Under the pieces are notes generated by a model that did not search any database, had not been told where the DNA came from, and saw only the letters and a program-made list of their open reading frames with translations. A stretch of 44,745 bases of DNA from Solirubrobacterales bacterium (GTDB taxonomy: Bacteria; Actinomycetota; Thermoleophilia; Solirubrobacterales; Solirubrobacteraceae): assembly GCA_019240655.1 (NCBI GenBank), contig JAFAXX010000041.1, positions 1 to 44,745 on the forward strand, in the 5' to 3' direction. Below, one piece after another: positions 43,144 through 44,745 of this stretch. The translations under genes were made by a program, and so were the position numbers. Numbering within the stretch: position 1 is the stretch's first letter; every line of letters starts with the position of its first letter.

Positions 43144-44085
43144 ATGCCGGCGACTGACAAGGCCGAGCCGGTCGAGCTGTCGATCGGCGGCCGGACGGTA
43201 CGGATCACCAACCCCGAGCGGGTCTACTTCTCCGCCCGCGGCGAGACCAAGCTCGACCTCGCCCGCTACTACGTGAGCGTGGGCGAGGGAATCGTGCGGG
43301 CGCTGCGCGAGCGGCCGTGCATGCTCCATCGCTTCCCGAGCGGCGTCGACGGCCAGAAGGTCCACCAGAAGCGGATCCCGTCCGGAGCTCCGGAGTGGCT
43401 GCAGACGGTTCGGCTGCACTTCCCGCGCTACGGCCGCTACGCCGACGAGCTGTGCGTCACCGAGCTGGCCAGCGTGATCTGGGCCGTGCAGATGTCGACG
43501 GTCGAGTTCCACCCGTGGAACTCGCGGCGCGCCGACGTCGAGCGCCCCGACGAGTGGCGAATCGACATCGACCCGATGCCGCGCTGCGACTTCCCCCGGG
43601 TGCGGCGCGTCGCCCATGCCGCCCAGGAGGTGCTCGACGAGCTCGGGGTGGTTGGCTGGCCGAAGACCTCGGGCGGGAACGGGCTGCACATCTACGTGCG
43701 GATCGAGCCTCGCTGGGGCTTTCCCGACGTCAGGCGCGCGGCGCTGGCGTTCGCCCGTGAGGTCGAACGCCGGCTTCCCGACGACGCGACCACGACCTGG
43801 TGGCGCAAGGACCGCGCGCCCGAGAAGGCGTTCGTCGATTTCAACCAGAATGCCCGAGATCACACCATCGCCAGCGCGTACTCGGTCCGCGGCGTGGTCG
43901 AGGGCACGGTGTCCGCGCCGATCACCTGGGCGGAGATCGACGACGTCGTCCCCGGCGAGCTGACCCTCGCCTCGATGCCGGAGCGCTTCGCCCGGCTCGG
44001 CGACCTGCACCGCGGGATCGACGACCGGGCGTTCTCGCTCGAGCCGCTGCTCGCGTGGGCCGAGCGCGACGAGCGCGGCGCCTGA
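43144..44085 (+). CDS. LigD-type polymerase (primase-like) domain protein
   Basis: A 313-residue protein with the archaeo-eukaryotic primase fold of the LigD polymerase domain. Markers are [80 protein letters not shown] with DIDPMPRCD (the catalytic Asp pair), [16 protein letters not shown] (conserved SGG-G-H) and [20 protein letters not shown]. In the NHEJ pathway this domain fills gaps and adds ribonucleotides. Here it stands alone, as in actinobacterial PolD-type proteins, with no ligase, nuclease or Ku gene in view. GTG 43138 is an alternative start. Confidence 0.9.
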   Translation: MPATDKAEPVELSIGGRTVRITNPERVYFSARGETKLDLARYYVSVGEGIVRALRERPCMLHRFPSGVDGQKVHQKRIPSGAPEWLQTVRLHFPRYGRYADELCVTELASVIWAVQMSTVEFHPWNSRRADVERPDEWRIDIDPMPRCDFPRVRRVAHAAQEVLDELGVVGWPKTSGGNGLHIYVRIEPRWGFPDVRRAALAFAREVERRLPDDATTTWWRKDRAPEKAFVDFNQNARDHTIASAYSVRGVVEGTVSAPITWAEIDDVVPGELTLASMPERFARLGDLHRGIDDRAFSLEPLLAWAERDERGA

Positions 44086-44088
44086 GCG

Positions 44089-44303
44089 TCAGGCGCCCGC
44101 GCGCAGGTACGCCAGCACGGCCAGCACACGGCGGTTGTCCCCCCGCCCGTTGGCAGCTCGAGCTTGCCGAAGATGCTCGAGACGTGCTTCTCGACCGCGC
44201 CCGGGGTGACCACGAGGATCTCGGCGATGGCATGGTTCGAGCGCCCCTCGGCCATGGTCTGCTCGACGTACTGGGAGAGGATCAGCACGGGCAGGGCGGG
44301 GTA
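44089..44303 (-). pseudogene. Remnant of a NarL/LuxR-type response regulator
   Basis: The fragment reads YPALPVLILSQYVEQ, the end of a receiver domain, then directly MAEGRSNHAIAEILVVTPGA and VEKHVSSIFGKLELP, the LuxR DNA-binding helices. About 60-80 residues that normally lie between (the receiver end, linker and first part of the HTH domain) are missing at about 44255. After LPTGGG the frame shifts at a run of six C on the plus strand (44139-44144). The proper C-terminus DNRRVLAVLAYLRAGA is in the next frame and ends at TGA 44089-44091. The N-terminal phospho-acceptor region is absent. The upstream 44304-44578 holds no gene. Confidence 0.8.
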
Positions 44304-44493
44304 TCCGGTCCCGCACTGCGAGCCGGTCGCGAAGCCGACGATCAGGTACAGCGTCTCGCGCCAGCAGTCCCAGGTCAGCGGGCGACGGGCGATGGTGGCG
44401 CCTACCGGGGGCACGGGGAAAGGATGGCCGCCAAGGGCGTCAGGCGCAATGCGGATGACTGCCGTCGGCGCTCTCCGGTTTTCCCCACCCCGA

Positions 44494-44509
44494 GACGCCA
44501 GCTGGCGTC
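44494..44509. promoter_or_regulatory. 16-bp perfect palindrome upstream of the MMPL gene
   Basis: GACGCCAGCTGGCGTC (44494-44509) is fully self-complementary and lies 70 bp before the transporter ATG. It is a candidate operator for a dimeric repressor such as a TetR protein, although none is in view. Confidence 0.5.
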
Positions 44510-44578
44510 CTGGTGGCGGCGGGGCGGCGGTGGGAGCTTGACAGCGCACGACCAACCGAGTCAGGAGGAGCGAAACCC

Positions 44579-44745
44579 ATGTTCACATCGAACCTCGCCG
44601 CCCGGGCCGGCGCGTGGAGCGCCCGCCACCGCAAACGCGCGATCATCGGCTGGTTCGTGTTCGTGCTGATCGCCGGTGCGCTCGCCGGCGTGCTCAGCAC
44701 CAGGATCGACCAGCACGAGGGCAGCGGCGAGTCCGGCCGCGTCGA
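44579..44745 (+). CDS. MMPL family transporter, N-terminal part
   Basis: ATG 44579 follows the ribosome binding site AGGAGG (about 44562-44569). The 55 visible residues start MFTSNLAARAGAWSARHRKR, then the first membrane segment AIIGWFVFVLIAGALAGVLS and a loop beginning TRIDQHEGSGESGRVD. The pattern of Arg/Lys-rich start, one segment and an outward loop starting near Gly-Glu-Ser-Ala/Gly matches the N-terminus of actinobacterial MMPL/RND lipid or drug exporters. The gene runs off the right edge. A TTGACA (44538-44543) is present, but no matching -10 box was found. Confidence 0.8.
   Translation, partial: MFTSNLAARAGAWSARHRKRAIIGWFVFVLIAGALAGVLSTRIDQHEGSGESGRV

Overview
The window is very GC-rich, densely coded and shows actinobacterial gene content: F420-type LLM oxidoreductases, a deazaflavin (Ddn-type) reductase, GpgS, MMPL and a form I Mo-Cu CO dehydrogenase. 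Several genes look leaderless, with a -10 hexamer six bases before the start codon. The overall style resembles the class Thermoleophilia (Solirubrobacterales-like soil bacteria). That placement is inferred from gene content; there is no rRNA here to confirm it. I see no tRNA, rRNA, CRISPR array, insertion sequence or prophage.

Layout. 1-8.1 kb holds the end of an LLM flavin monooxygenase, a holin-like membrane protein, SRPBCC proteins, a decayed recQ pseudogene, two medium-chain reductases, a lipid-type operon (SRPBCC, GDPD, acyl-ACP thioesterase) and a LysR regulator. 8.1-16.8 kb holds a low-complexity winged-helix protein, a nitronate monooxygenase/DsbA-like pair divergent from an XRE-cupin regulator, an alpha/beta hydrolase, an LLM oxidoreductase, a DUF1152 protein, a FAD-Rieske oxidoreductase, a NUDIX hydrolase and a Ddn-type reductase. 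The last 38 bp of the DUF1152 gene are repeated just before the Ddn gene.

17.2-25.5 kb is the metabolic centre: an eight-gene aerobic carbon monoxide dehydrogenase operon on the minus strand, in the order coxM-coxS-coxL-xdhC/YHS-nucleotidyltransferase-coxD-coxE-coxG. Every start overlaps the preceding stop or gene end. CoxL carries the form I active-site motif AYACSFR. The XdhC-family protein has a C-terminal YHS metal-binding domain, a possible link between cofactor sulfuration and copper insertion. Upstream on the same strand lies an asparagine-synthetase-like amidotransferase (frameshifted in this sequence) coupled to a circularly permuted ATP-grasp enzyme.

29-34.8 kb holds a universal stress protein, a small membrane protein and a five-gene minus-strand operon (PDZ, VWA, MoxR, DUF58, VWA). 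This is a second MoxR/VWA system, independent of coxD/coxE. 34.8-44.7 kb holds an acyl-CoA ligase, a secreted tannase/feruloyl esterase-type protein, glucosyl-3-phosphoglycerate synthase, a 40-residue membrane protein, a Crp/Fnr regulator, an exported phosphoesterase, an aldo/keto reductase, a LigD-type polymerase domain, a broken LuxR-type response regulator and the start of an MMPL transporter.

The candidates that most merit follow-up are the XdhC-YHS fusion in the CO operon, the amidotransferase/ATP-grasp pair, the PDZ-headed VWA/MoxR operon, and several uncatalogued repeats and dyads in promoter regions.
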